Both the position numbers and the translations under genes were made by a program. DNA of 64,000 nucleotides from Homalodisca vitripennis (Eukaryota > Arthropoda > Insecta > Hemiptera > Cicadellidae): the NCBI RefSeq assembly GCF_021130785.1, contig NC_060214.1, positions 105,374,001 through 105,438,000 of the forward strand, written 5' to 3'. Below the pieces are notes generated by a model that saw only the letters and a program-made list of their open reading frames with translations, was not told where the DNA came from and made no database searches. The number at the start of each line of letters is the position of its first letter. Position 1 is the stretch's first letter. Shown one piece after another: positions 37,140 to 48,790 of this stretch.

Positions 37140-38040
37140 ATATATATATAATACATTTTTTTGTCTTTGTTTTTCGTTTTTATTAAAACATACTTTCTGG
37201 ATCAGCCCTTTTATCTTCTCCTAAACGTCTGTAAGGGTGTCGTTGGTATCTACAAGGTTACAGTTTGGAAGAGACGTCTGTAATTTTAACACTTTGGTGT
37301 TAAAAATTGTTTTAACAGTAGAGAGCTTCCGAGATAAATAGAGGATACCTGTTATACATATATGCACCAATAATTTGGAAATATTGAATACTAACAATTA
37401 ATACTTGCAGTTTTGATCGTATTACTTACATGGGAGATCAATCATTCATATCGATGAGGTGTGTTGAGATCCAGCGGATTATTTCAGTTAGTTCTGAGGT
37501 TCGAGACTAGGGCTGCACTACGTAACTTTGGTTTTCACCGTTTTATTACCTGAGCTACTATTCGTTGTTCACTCCACAAATGGCAGTCCGAGAGTTATTT
37601 CCGTGCCTTAATTTATAGCATTGAATGATTTTTTTTATTTATTTGTGTGTAACTAATACAATCCATTGCTTTTACGTGACGATGTAATTGCATAGTTACA
37701 AATGTTTTCGTTTGTGTATATGAAATATAACTTGTGTTTTCTTATGTGGCACACAGCTGTAGTGCGATTCGACTTCTTTGCCTCTTTGTATTATTGTGTT
37801 TATTCATGGTTAGGCAACGAAGTATTGTTGGGTAATATAAGGTCGGTATTTGACATGAGGACATTCAGTGATTTACAAGAACAATACAAACATGCACAGT
37901 GAATATTTGATATTTCAAACCTGATGGGGTGGGAGAAAATTGAATCTTTCAGGAATTGGAAGCTCGCACGTTTATTTTTAACTTCATTGTAAATGTTAAT
38001 GCTTCTTATACTCTATATTAAAAAAAATGTATTAATGTAT
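37140..38040. other. AT-rich intergenic DNA
   Basis: Short (TA)n stretch near 37137-37150; no gene recognised. Confidence 0.4.
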
Positions 38041-38044
38041 GTAA

Positions 38045-38812
38045 CAAAGCGTGGTACTTTGGGATTATACCGACCACACCCAGACATGAATCGTTATTTA
38101 ACATTTTGCTTCTACTGATTACTAGATTAGCGTAGAAGACTATTTCGTCAGTATAAAACAGGAATTGTCTTATCGCAAACCCCTCCCCATCCTCAGACAG
38201 AGGTCAAAGTCGAGCGTCTAGTAGATAACGTGATTGCAGAGCCTCGCCGCCCGTTCAGCTGGTGCATCGCTTTGTTGTACTTTCGTGTTTTACCTCTACA
38301 TTTCTCCAAACACAAAAATTTAACAAAAACAAACATTTACCAAACTAAACTCTTTATTAAAAAAACACTCAAAACTTGTTTTTATTCTTGATCACATTCC
38401 GCCACCCAAAATGCGAGTGCCTCCGGCCATCAGCGCGGGCTTCGACAGCACCTTCGGTGCTGCCCCGCGCTGATGTCGACGAAAGAAAAACATCCCTCGA
38501 GATAGTACCTATCAGTAAAATATCAAATTCTAGAGGGGCTAATCAGAAATATAAATTGAATTGAAATGGAAAGGCAATTATGTACCGTGCAAATCACGTG
38601 ATGCCGCGCGGCCTGCCGTAATCAGGATTCTCGAGAAAGATAAGATAACAGCGACAACAATACCGATCACAATACCTGGAAATGCTTGTAAGTTTGTAAT
38701 TTTGTAATTGAAGAGTTGTTTTTTCGTTCTATCATGTTTGTTTTCTATAAATTTCTATTTTTGTGTTCTTCATACTGGTGTGGTCGGTATAATCCCAAAG
38801 TACCCAAAGCGT
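38045..38812. mobile_element. Non-autonomous TIR element with exact 8-bp target duplication
   Basis: The element (38053-38804, 752 bases) has inverted ends of about 28 bases, starting GGTACTTTGGGATTATACCG on both strands, and is flanked by CAAAGCGT on each side (38045-38052, 38805-38812). Starting with GG and having an 8-bp duplication fits Merlin-like elements, and the Merlin-like element at 26692 also starts with GG, but the ends are otherwise different and no transposase is present, so the superfamily is unproven. Confidence 0.85.
38431..38472. other. GC-rich nested stem-loop inside the TIR element
   Basis: CAGCGCGGG (38431-38439) pairs with CCCGCGCTG (38464-38472). Inside, CAGCACC pairs with GGTGCTG around a TTC loop. 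The outer and inner stems are both perfect and separated by a small internal loop (CTTCGA against a single C). Confidence 0.85.
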
Positions 38813-40620
38813 TTTACACAGTAAGATAATTATTACGCAGATTGCAACGTAAGCATTCACTTTGACAGGCGTAACATGACAGTGGACTAAATGAAGATTT
38901 TGCTTGGAGGAGGAGGGAATACGGTCGGAATGGTGGTGCGGTGGTGGGACACTCGGATATATTTATTAAGGATATAAAAGTTTTAAAAAAATCCTAAACA
39001 CGATTCATATTAACAATTCTATTTTGACATTACGATATATAATAGTACAAATGTCAAAGGATTGAACAAAAAGTGAGAATCATCCAACAATTTTAATAAG
39101 TTTGAATTATCCACGTTTTACTGTATTTCTGTGGATATAGTGTCTCAAAAAACTTTTATGATAAATGAATTAAAAATGAATTTACGAAGGGTAACAATTA
39201 AAGATGTTTGCTGTTGTTAGGGTTATAATAGAAACGCTATTTTAGAACTGGTATCTACTCACTTCTTTAGGTATCAAATCCTAAAACAAGATTACCACAC
39301 GGAAAAAGTTGTCAACAGCAAAGTTAAACCACTGAAGTTATGATAAGTGAATACTTTCTGATCAGTCTTAACTTGTTGCTATGGTGCGTGCATCGTGTGT
39401 TTCGGGGTACATAATGATATTTTAAATGTCAATTTCCAAAAAATCCAGCAGCAATTCAATAGAAAAGTTTTCTAAATCTTCTTAGGTAAAATCGGTCAAT
39501 TACAATTGTTGCCATGTTAAATTGTCATTTAAGTTAAATGTCTACACAACTTCACCAATCATGACATCTGGTGAACCAAACCAAAAATAATGTGTTCTGG
39601 AATGCTTGTAAGAATTTCCAAAATGTATTCAATAACCAGTTTTTTAAATTTCAAATGGTTTTCACAACATCAATTACATTTAAATCCTATAACAATTAAT
39701 TGTGATCACCAAGAACTGGCGGAAGAAATGCTGAAGCAAACATAAATTAGGCACAACAATTGATCATGATCATATAAATGTCTTAACCACATTCATTGGC
39801 CAGGTTGATATGTTATTTCATTCCAATACGAAGAGTATTTTTAGTTCTTAATTTATAACTATGGACTCGGATAAAAAATTTTAGTGTTCTGGAACTCTTG
39901 TACAAATTTCAAAACGTTTTGAAATTAACTATTGTTTATCTCAGATGGTTTTGACCTTTCAATTCGTGTAAATCCCATAAAAATAAATTGTTAATATTTG
40001 AGTAGTAACAAAATTGTCTACTTTTTTCAACTGACCAGGAATTACTATATTTAAAGATGGTAATCTACACCCCCCTCTCTCTCTTCTCTCAGCACTGTAA
40101 TATTTAAAATAACAATTTAGGATTTTGCTTCAGTCCACAAATCCCTGTAATTAACATGGATGTAATTTCTTGTCTTGTTTGGGGGATCCTATGAGCTTTT
40201 TCTAGCACCAAAGTATTGTCGCAAAGGATTATTTTTGGTACATTGTAAAATAATGGCTATTTCAACACCTTATATGTTGTCAAGGTTTTGCCGATGGATT
40301 ATAAAATAAGAAAGTAAGTTGTATAAGCTACGTTATTACCCATGATGAACTTAAAATATAGTTAAGTATCTTTATTTGGACGTTTGTTCCAGGTGTTACA
40401 ACAAACAAATCAAAACGAACGACTCTTCTTTTGGACTGGAATGGATACTGTGTAACAACTCGCTGTGTGAATAAGTGTACATTTTTATAAAGACTAAACT
40501 AGTTGGGTTTTCAATTTGGGACGGTTAGAGCAAACACATAAATTTATTCAATCTTTCCTAGTGGATTGTGTTTTAAAAAATCTGGTACTAATTAAATAAT
40601 ATTGTGAATGTAACTTACTT
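38813..40620. other. Upstream region of second ankyrin gene
   Basis: AT-rich. Contains two degenerate direct copies of a segment with GTGTTCTGGAA and CTTGTA, at 39591-39720 and 39884-39995 (offset about 292). Acceptor-like sequences occur at TTTGTTCCAG (40382-40391) and TCTTTCCTAG (40551-40560), either of which could end a 5' intron of the ankyrin gene. Confidence 0.4.
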
Positions 40621-40626
40621 CATTAA

Positions 40627-42042
40627 ATGGCAAGACCAACTGATGATTTTCATAAAAAATGGAAGATGATTTGGAATCGTTTCAGTGCCCTGACTTACTT
40701 TCGAACACAGTGGCACCTGATGTTTTCAGACGTAACATATTTCAATAAACCTGAACACTGTTGTCTTCTTCATAGTACTGTGGAGAAATTTTCTGTCAAA
40801 GAGCTAGAATCTCTGCTGGAGAAAGTAGAAGATATAAATGCAGTATCAAAGTACAGACGAACACTACTTCACTGTGTGATTAACAGGGGATTTGAGCAAG
40901 GGGTGGTTCTGTTACTGGAGAGAGGCGCTGACGTGAACATTCCTGACGGTTTACTTCGCACTCCTTTATACGTTAGTTGTTGGAGCAAAAATGAGAACAT
41001 TCTCAAATTACTTTTGGATGCAGGGAGTGATATCCAATTTAAAGAGTGTAGGGGAAAAACTGCCCTTCACATAGCTGTTGTATTCGAATTCATAACAGGT
41101 GTAAACATGTTGATAGAAAGGGGAGCCGATTTAGATGCCCAGGACAGGGAAGGGAACACTCCCCTGATGTTTGCCGTATACATGAATAGCCAGCCTTTAA
41201 TCGAAACACTTGTATCTAAAGGTGCCTCTTTAAAAATAACAGACAAAAAAGGCTATACAGCCTTGCACTTGGCTGCTAAGTGTACCAACAGAATTATTGT
41301 GGAATTTCTCTTGGATAACGGAGCAGAAATCAACTGTCAAGATTACGTGGGATTTACCCCTCTACATCTGGCACTGATGAACAGAAATATTGCCAGGATA
41401 CTGTTGCAGAGGGGGGGCGGAGTGGACATACAGGACTACACGGGATGCACGCCTCTCCACGCGGTCTTGATAGACATGATGGATTATGGGAATTATATTG
41501 TGGAGGAATTGCTGGACTGGGGGAGTTCCATGCACACCAGGGACATCAACGGTGAGACTCCTCTGGAAACAGCCAACAAACAGATGATCCCATTGCATGG
41601 GATTAAAAGACACGTAATTAAATTACAATACACTGATTTACCTTTGGAGTTTGACTATTCCATTGATCTCGATGACTTCAAATCGTACCAGGTATCCTGT
41701 TCAAAGGAAATGGCCAAATTAAAGATTAACAGATTTGGATGGAACTCTTTGTTTGATGTATTCTCAAAACAAGTGGACCCCACATTTGTGTTGAACGATT
41801 GCCTGCAGCAAGCGATCAGATCGCCACTTTTGGAAACGGAATTTCCAATATACTGTTCACTTCTGAGGTCAAAGTATGAACATGCTGTGAGACGATTTGC
41901 ATTGCTGGACACACTTCAGAACAACTTAGATATCCCATTACCGAACGAAATTATTAGGAAGATTCTCTCTTATTTAGATAACAGACATCTTGAATGTATC
42001 GCCAAGGGAAAGAAAACAAATGCGAAGATGGATGAAGGTTAA
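40627..42042 (+). CDS. Ankyrin-repeat protein with F-box-like/PRANC-like C-terminus (paralog 2)
   Basis: A 471-residue intact ORF with no frame break. The first 75 residues are a non-repeat segment absent from paralog 1 (rich in W and F). About seven ankyrin repeats follow (77-310), several canonical (KTALHIAV, YTALHLAAK, FTPLHLAL, CTPLHAVL). The C-terminal 160 residues align with paralog 1 block by block (IKLQ, MAKLK/LAKLK, DVF-K---DPTF, then FPIY/FPLY) and end in LPNEIIRKILSYLDN (438-452), a good F-box/PRANC-type motif, followed by a short basic tail. Expected to be cytosolic. A role as an SCF ubiquitin ligase receptor is inferred only from the motif. The conserved tail in both copies, with many amino-acid changes but no stops, argues that both are or recently were under selection. 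Confidence 0.88.
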   Translation: MARPTDDFHKKWKMIWNRFSALTYFRTQWHLMFSDVTYFNKPEHCCLLHSTVEKFSVKELESLLEKVEDINAVSKYRRTLLHCVINRGFEQGVVLLLERGADVNIPDGLLRTPLYVSCWSKNENILKLLLDAGSDIQFKECRGKTALHIAVVFEFITGVNMLIERGADLDAQDREGNTPLMFAVYMNSQPLIETLVSKGASLKITDKKGYTALHLAAKCTNRIIVEFLLDNGAEINCQDYVGFTPLHLALMNRNIARILLQRGGGVDIQDYTGCTPLHAVLIDMMDYGNYIVEELLDWGSSMHTRDINGETPLETANKQMIPLHGIKRHVIKLQYTDLPLEFDYSIDLDDFKSYQVSCSKEMAKLKINRFGWNSLFDVFSKQVDPTFVLNDCLQQAIRSPLLETEFPIYCSLLRSKYEHAVRRFALLDTLQNNLDIPLPNEIIRKILSYLDNRHLECIAKGKKTNAKMDEG

Positions 42043-42216
42043 AAGCACTTGAGGAAACATCAGAAGCAACACCAATATTTTGTGGTCGTTATAGAAAAAT
42101 TTGTATGAAGACATTTTAAATTTTCTAACAATTAACAGTTCGGCATAGTGAGGAAATGGTTGGCACCAGAAATCAATTGTAATAAGGCTTTAGGTACAGT
42201 TTTGTTGTTAACTCAC

Positions 42217-42247
<31 letters not shown>

Positions 42248-43380
42248 TCAATTATGTCTGTGTATATTGTAAATACATTTTATGTGCACAACAAATTTTT
42301 ATCTTTTGTAAGATTATTTTATTTCTTTCTACTGTAGAACAACTAAGTATAATTGTCCTTACTAAAATAACATTTAATCAGTTCAAACAATATTTTGATG
42401 TTATTTGAAAATATTAATTACTTTCTAGGTTATTAAAATCATTAAATACGTTTTTCACAAAACTATAATGTTCCAGAATTGACCCCTTTGCATGTAATTC
42501 CTCAATCTCATTTCAAAATTTGCTTTTGTTTCATGTTGTAACTGTTTTTTTTTTGCGTTAAAAACTGTTTTAATATCTGCGTAAAAAAATAAATTGGAAA
42601 ACCAAGAATATAAATGACAACATGTTTGCAAATTGCTCAAGAAAAAGTCGACAACATATCGCTCTCCCCAACAGGGCCGTTGAAGGTTTAAATTAAGAAA
42701 AGTTTTTATACACCTGTTGGAGAGGGTAGATTTCAATCCTCGAAACGTGGCGATAAAATCTTTTATAACATATAACGATGGCAAGGATACGAAATTCTAT
42801 AATCTTTTAGAATCATTCATAATCAATAACTCTAAATGCTTATTTAAAATTTATTGCAATCTGAAATAAATTGCAATTTTTAAAATACTTTCAAAATAAT
42901 AATAACATATTTAATTACAACTAATAACTTTTTAGTAGTTTTGAAAATAAACAAACTTGATAAACAATTCATTTTTATTGTATGTCTAAAAAATTAATCG
43001 GTCGAATTATAAATAAATCCTATAATAAGTGTGTAATCTTATTTATTAGTTTATTTGATTTTGATTCGTTTATTGTTACTAAAGAGAACAGATATTTTAA
43101 TGTTTAGATTGTGTTGACTTTTATCATTACTCCGTTTTATACAGTTTCTGAAAATTTTAATGGTTTGTTTTTTTAATATTACAAGGAATTGAAACAGTTA
43201 AACAATACAATTGTGCTAAAAAGCATTCATTAGACAGATATCAAAACATTTAGCCATACTAGTAACTTGAAAATATTAAACATTGTATTTTTTTAAAGTG
43301 TCTACCAGAATGTTCTTTGCCAAATCGAATGTCTCGTAACAACTTTGCGAATGTTTGATGAGAAAAAAAACCTTATATAT
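42043..43380. other. 3' flank of second ankyrin gene
   Basis: AT-rich sequence with a (TTA)n microsatellite at 42216-42247. No further gene recognised; a 109-codon minus ORF (42455-42784) has no recognisable domain. Confidence 0.4.
42216..42247. repeat. (TTA)n microsatellite
   Basis: About ten uninterrupted ATT/TTA units. Confidence 0.95.
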
Positions 43381-43506
43381 ATATAGTTTATTTAATTCTC
43401 GATAAGTCTCACTGCTGGATATACAGACAGGTAATCATGCAGAAAATAATTCCTTACAGGACGCAGAAGAGAAATCGTGCCACCGTATGGATGTTTTAAT
43501 GGGAAC

Positions 43507-46500
43507 GGTTCGATTACTCCGCTGATTGTTGGCCCAACGACCCTCGTAGAATAAATTTAACTTGTACAGGGGTTGTTGTCCCAATTGCCCACTGTTCGAT
43601 ATAGCTACAGATGTTCGATCATTCCACTGGCTCGTTGGCCCAACGACCCAATTTTGTTTAATTACTGTGAATCTTGCAAAATAGTGTCATTGGCCTTACA
43701 GATTTAATTTACTGGTTCGTTTGGGCCAACGATCTGTGGTGTAACTAAACCATAAATTAATATTAAGTCACAATAATTTAAGTGTGTCAATGGGCCAACA
43801 AACCTAAATGAAAAATCGTACACTGTTCAAAAGAAGGCCGATTACACAACTGGGTGTTTGTACAATGACCCATTTAAGCGGGAAAAGGGTCGATTAGTCC
43901 ACAACTAGTAGTTCAGTCGCATTTTAGTGTTGTTCTTTAGATACAAATGTATCTAGAAAATGTTTAATAACTGATAAACTAAATTAAATTATTATTAATT
44001 ATTAAAGTTTAATGATAAACATATTGGTAGCAGCAGTATGTGCTATTATATCAATATTAGTATTCTTAAATGCTATTATAAAATGCTGTATTACTACTTT
44101 TTTAATAGTTATATTACAAGGTTGATATAAAAAGTATAAAGTGATTTCATATATTACCAAGATTAGGTTATTACATTTCGTTGATAGTGATTTGTCTAGT
44201 CAATCAGAAGTCGGTAAAAATGAAATTGCGTAAACGTTAGACTTTCTTGTATTTGTTTTACAAGTTTAAGAATAAGTATACTTTATATACATTATTATTA
44301 TAATAGCTTACATAAGACGAAATATCCTACCCGGTCGGCTACATCTTACCCGATTTGAACCCGATATTTTTTCATAATTTATCAATAATTGTTTTGTATT
44401 TTACAGACCTATTCATAATTCCTTATTACAGATCTATATTCCTCAGTTTATTCCAAAATAAATTATCGTTACAAAATATGCAGTTCTATTTACCTATTTT
44501 ATGGTGTTTGATATTTTTTTAACACATTATTAAGAATGTGACTAACGATATTTTTAGATAGCTCGAGGGATTTAGCGCTTTTACTTAAAGATATAAGTTA
44601 TTAGAATAATTTGAGTTCTCAGTCTTAAACAATTTCACGGATATTTAAGTACATACATCTTTTAGTTCAGAATGTTGCAGAAATCGTCGGATATTTCCTG
44701 GTATATTTTATAGTAAAATAATTATAAAATGCACATATTATTATAAGACATGTCTGTTGTGTGTCCGTTTCTATGTGTACCCATTACGTTTTACAACAAC
44801 ATTCTGATTGTAACATATTACACACTTTAAATTTTTAGCGATAACTTGTATTGCTTAAGTCATCGTTTTACTAGAAAACTAATTTCATAGATTACAAAAT
44901 TGCAGCTTCTTTTAAAACATGTGAATTCAAAATAAAATGTTATAAAATTTGATCAAAAACATAAATAACTGAAAAATATAATACAACATTTCTACATAAA
45001 CAAGTACAGATTGTAACTCACTAATCTTAAAACAGTGTTTTTTTTTTAATACTTAGTATACACTTAAAATATCTAAACGGGCTATAGAGAAGTATCTTTT
45101 TAAAATGTAGGAGCTAAAAATGGGCAGATACTACATAATGGGGAATGAATACTTTGTAAGACAAAAGAAATCTCTGGATCAATATTCTAATTTATCTGGT
45201 TTTGAAGTTCCAGCTAAAATATTTATCCCTAAGTAAATGTTGTTTGCAAACTGCTTTGAAAATGTAGAATCCAAAGATCAAAAATGTAATTTTGACATAC
45301 GTTATGGTGCTTCGAGAAAAGGAACTCAATATAAAATTACAGACCAGTCATTGTAGCCTACTCAAGAAACATAGGATGACCTCTTGGAGTTGTGCCTTTA
45401 AGGATGACAGAACGACCACTAATATTTTACATAGTTTTTAATAAAAATATTTCAAAACTCTGATAAAAGACTCAAGAGTGATTCAGACTGTAAAGGTTAA
45501 AACTTTGAAGAAAAAAGAGGGAACCAATTGAAGAGGTCTAAAAAACTTGAAGACAATCTCAGCGACTTCTATTTTGAAAGTTAGGAAAATGTTGTAAATT
45601 AGGTTCTTGCATTAACAATAGCATCCATTATGTTTTATGATTTATATACATTTCTTTCATATTTATTGTAAATATAGTTTAGATCTATCTGAATAATGTA
45701 CCAGATACACAAAAATGTATAAATGTTTAAAATCACTATACAATGGTTTTTTTGAAGAGAATTAACTAGGTTTTTACATTTATATGTATATACTATCAAC
45801 AATAGGAACTAATGTTATCACTGATCTTTAACTAAAATAAAACAATTTGTGTGGAAAATTCATCTTCAATAAATGTTTTCCATAGTGCAATCATAAACTT
45901 TAATATGCGATATTTATTATAAAAACTTAATCGGCAATACTTCACCTTTACTCTACTATATATTTGTTTAGTCACAATGATTATTTTGATGAAAAATTTG
46001 TTTTATTTCAGTAAAACGGAAAAAATCGGAATATGAAATATATTAAGGTTATATTAACCCAAGTAATTTGTTCTTCACTGACACAAACATAATAATAACG
46101 TGCAAGTTACCGCATACCTGCATTTTATTAAATAATTATATTTTAATAACATGAAATCACATTCGTAATGCAATAAAACACTTATTATTTCAGTGCAGGA
46201 GGAGCGGCTTCCGCCGCCTTCCCTGATCGCGTGCCGTAGTGGACTAATCGGTCTGTGGAGTAATCGACCCTTTTCGTTTAAAATTCAATGTTTTATTCGA
46301 TAAGTTCGTTGGATCAAAAAACCAGTTGACTAATATTGGTGTATTCGACCATGAATTTTAAAAGTTTACTTGTTACAAATATGTTGGACGGGGGTGTTGG
46401 CCCAACCAACCATAATTTTGGATTGTTGGGCCAACGAACCCTGAGTGTAGGCCTATATTCACGTTTTATATTTTAAATTAGTTACGTTGGGCCTCATTTA

Positions 46501-46632
46501 GGGTTGTTTTGCTTTATAAAATAAAACAAGTTCCGATCACACCACGGATCGTTTGCCCAATGACCCTCTTATTTAAATTTATAATGATGTTTGGTCGTTG
46601 GGCCAACTGTCGGTGCTAATCAATCGGATCAG
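43507..46632. mobile_element. Large non-autonomous element with near-palindrome-rich inverted arms
   Basis: Two arms of about 400 bases (43507-43910 and 46230-46632) are degenerate inverted copies: CGATTACTCCGCTG at the left matches CGATTGATTAGCACCG read from the right end, and inner blocks GGGTCGATTAGTCCAC (left) and GTGGACTAATCGG (right) also mirror each other. Each arm holds several near-palindromes of the type TCGTTGGSCCAACGA (43528, 43632, 43718, 43787; 46395, 46423, 46479, 46594). The 2.3-kb interior has no coding sequence. No target duplication was found. Most likely a DNA transposon with subterminal binding sites; superfamily unknown. Confidence 0.6.
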
Positions 46633-46668
46633 ACCCATCACATCTGGAGTAGCGTGTTTAAAATTTAG

Positions 46669-46786
46669 GAACAGGAGGAGAAGAATGGGGAGAGTGATGG
46701 AGAAGAATGGTGAGAGTGATGGAGAAGAATTCAGTCAGCTGCCGGACAGCGCGCAGAGAGGTCGTGGAAGAGGACACTGCGATGAA
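46669..46786 (+). other. Candidate internal exon, unknown product
   Basis: Bounded by an acceptor-like AAAATTTAG (ending 46668) and a consensus donor GTAAGT (46787-46792). One frame is open: it carries MGRVMEKNGESDGEEFSQ, then RGRGRGHCDE, a charged low-complexity peptide with an internal repeat of AGAATGGKGAGAGTGATGG. It could be a host exon or a chance GA-rich patch. Confidence 0.3.
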
Positions 46787-47099
46787 GTAAGTTTTGCACG
46801 TCATAACTTATCAATGGAATGTATTATTTTTGCTATGATTACTTATTATTATGTAGGTTTATCTCAATCGAGTGGCAAGTTATCGCTGTTATCGTTTTAG
46901 CAAGTTTTTTTACACTAGTAATCGCGTGCTGTGTTATGAACATCTAAGCATCGATATGAATTTTTGTTTTGTTTTCATGAAATATTATTCTAAACTGAGA
47001 TTAGTTTCTCAAATAAATTGGTTAGATACATATCTTACCTTGACGTTTAACATTTTTCCAAACAAATTGCAAATGCCTTATGAATACATATTATAATGC

Positions 47100-47740
47100 T
47101 TAGCTTGTAATGTTTGCAAACATGACACTGATACAAACAATTATGTTTTGCGTCATTACATTTACATTAGAAGGAGCCCTAGGAGTAATGCTTAATTTTA
47201 TTTATTCAAGCAGAAACGTTTTAAGTGTGTTTTTTTTAATAAGACATGCAACATCATTCTTGGGTTGAATGATAACAATAAGTGTAGAGATCATGATAAC
47301 AATAATTTTCCAACTTGCTAGACTCTTTGCTAGAGTTTTTAATTAATAACTCGTTTATTAGAGAATCTACAAGTAGTCTACAGACTTATTTAGGGTCTAT
47401 TTTGGTAAAAGTCAATTAATTAACAGTGGACAATAAACACTCTTAAATCCTAGTGTGGCTTAGGCAGGAAATGGTAGCTTTATTTCAAGTTAGACAAAAG
47501 GAATTCTCCTTTAGCACAAATTGGCCTAACACACGCTGATGTCCAGTTAAAAACACAAATCATAGTAAACTCCATCGACTCAACTTTTACATACGCGTAA
47601 TTTCAAAATAGCATAACAGGACTCCTTCTTATGTGCTTGAAAAATGGCACTTGGCGCTAGTTATTGAACTTACAAAACACTAAAGGGATCCCAACTAGTT
47701 CATATATCACTCCAAACGAATGCCTGCCGTACAGAACATC
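47100..47740. other. AT-rich intergenic DNA
   Basis: No gene or repeat recognised. Confidence 0.4.
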
Positions 47741-47744
47741 ACGT

Positions 47745-48030
47745 GTACATCCATTACAATACCTTCTCCGAGTGTCTGAATTACAGAAATCTCCATAAGT
47801 GACTATATTACAGACATCTAATAGATATTGCACAATGTTGCTGTATAGCACTACCGATGAGAGTACTTTTTATTACACGAATGCTTACGTTACAGCATTC
47901 TCCACGAGCACCTACGGGTAAATTACAGAACTCCCCACTAGTCCCTACATTACAGTGCTATTCATATTACAGTACCCACTATAAATGTATAAATCACAGC
48001 ATTTCCATCTTGTATTTACAGTACAGTGTG
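47745..48030. repeat. Degenerate minisatellite with ATTACAG units
   Basis: A chain of about eight units of roughly 25-40 bases, each opening with ATTACAG, GTTACAG or ATCACAG and often followed by CTCC and an ACTAGTGCCTAC-like tail (for example 47787, 47809, 47890, 47922, 47951, 47967, 47994). Spacing and sequence both vary. Confidence 0.6.
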
Positions 48031-48680
48031 TCCCAAAGATCTTCGATCAAACTTAACTAATAAGACTAGCAATCCTGAGTCAAAAACTGTAAGGCAGTAA
48101 GGCAATCTGTCTAGTTACATCTTTGGCAACACAAATCAAGGATTAGATTGTTTGGACATAAATATTTTTGACTTGCTTTATTTAGGAATTGCTCAAGTAA
48201 ACAGTAGGCCTAAGTGTTCATCAATATTGTTATTTTATAAGTAATATTTAATATAATAAACACAAGTTTGAAAACAACGTTCTAATTTAACTGTATAGGT
48301 TATGTAGAATGCAGCTAATATAAATTAAATATTTAATGTTTGTGGCTAACAATAAACTTTATATCTTAATTTATATTTATGATTTCTTAGAACAGCTTTG
48401 AATCTGCTTATTTCGAATGTACAGAAATTACATAAAATTAAATTCCACATTAAAACATCATAGCGAATTATAATAAGTATTTTTTATTTTAGTTTTTTTA
48501 AATATTCCAATTAATAACATAACATTTCTAAACTACCGTATCCATTTAATTATTTTATTGATTAATTATCTCATTACATTTATGACAAATAATAGTAACA
48601 ATTATGCATTCTTCCATAGTTCCAAATCTCTTTTATTTTAGACCTGGATCGTTTTATAGGCTAGAGAGAATAAAGCAGAT
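48031..48680. other. AT-rich intergenic DNA
   Basis: No gene recognised. Confidence 0.4.
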
Positions 48681-48685
48681 TATAG

Positions 48686-48790
48686 AGTAAAGTAAAGTAA
48701 ATATGTCTTATTTTACCAAGCGAAGTTAGGGCTAAGAAGCCCTCTAACTGGGAACGAACGGCTTAAAGTGACTTACGAACCACCAACAAT
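48686..48790 (-). mobile_element. LINE 3' end with simple-repeat tail and hairpin
   Basis: Read on the minus strand, a stem-loop region (AGGGCT/AGCCCT, 48728-48743) is followed by a TTTAC-repeat tail. The same arrangement and the shared CGAAGTTAGG block occur at the 3' end of the LINE at 59330-61549. This copy is severely 5'-truncated. Confidence 0.55.

Noticed and set aside
41362..41912. Minus-strand ORFs overlapping the second ankyrin gene
   Set aside because: They are shadows of the real plus-strand gene in other frames.
43507..43650. tRNA B-box-like GGTTCGATTAC and similar in the near-palindrome-rich arm
   Set aside because: No A box or cloverleaf could be drawn around it; the motif belongs to the repeated near-palindromes.
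47745..48030. CRISPR-like array of ATTACAG units
   Set aside because: Units are short and degenerate, spacing is irregular, and the DNA is eukaryotic.
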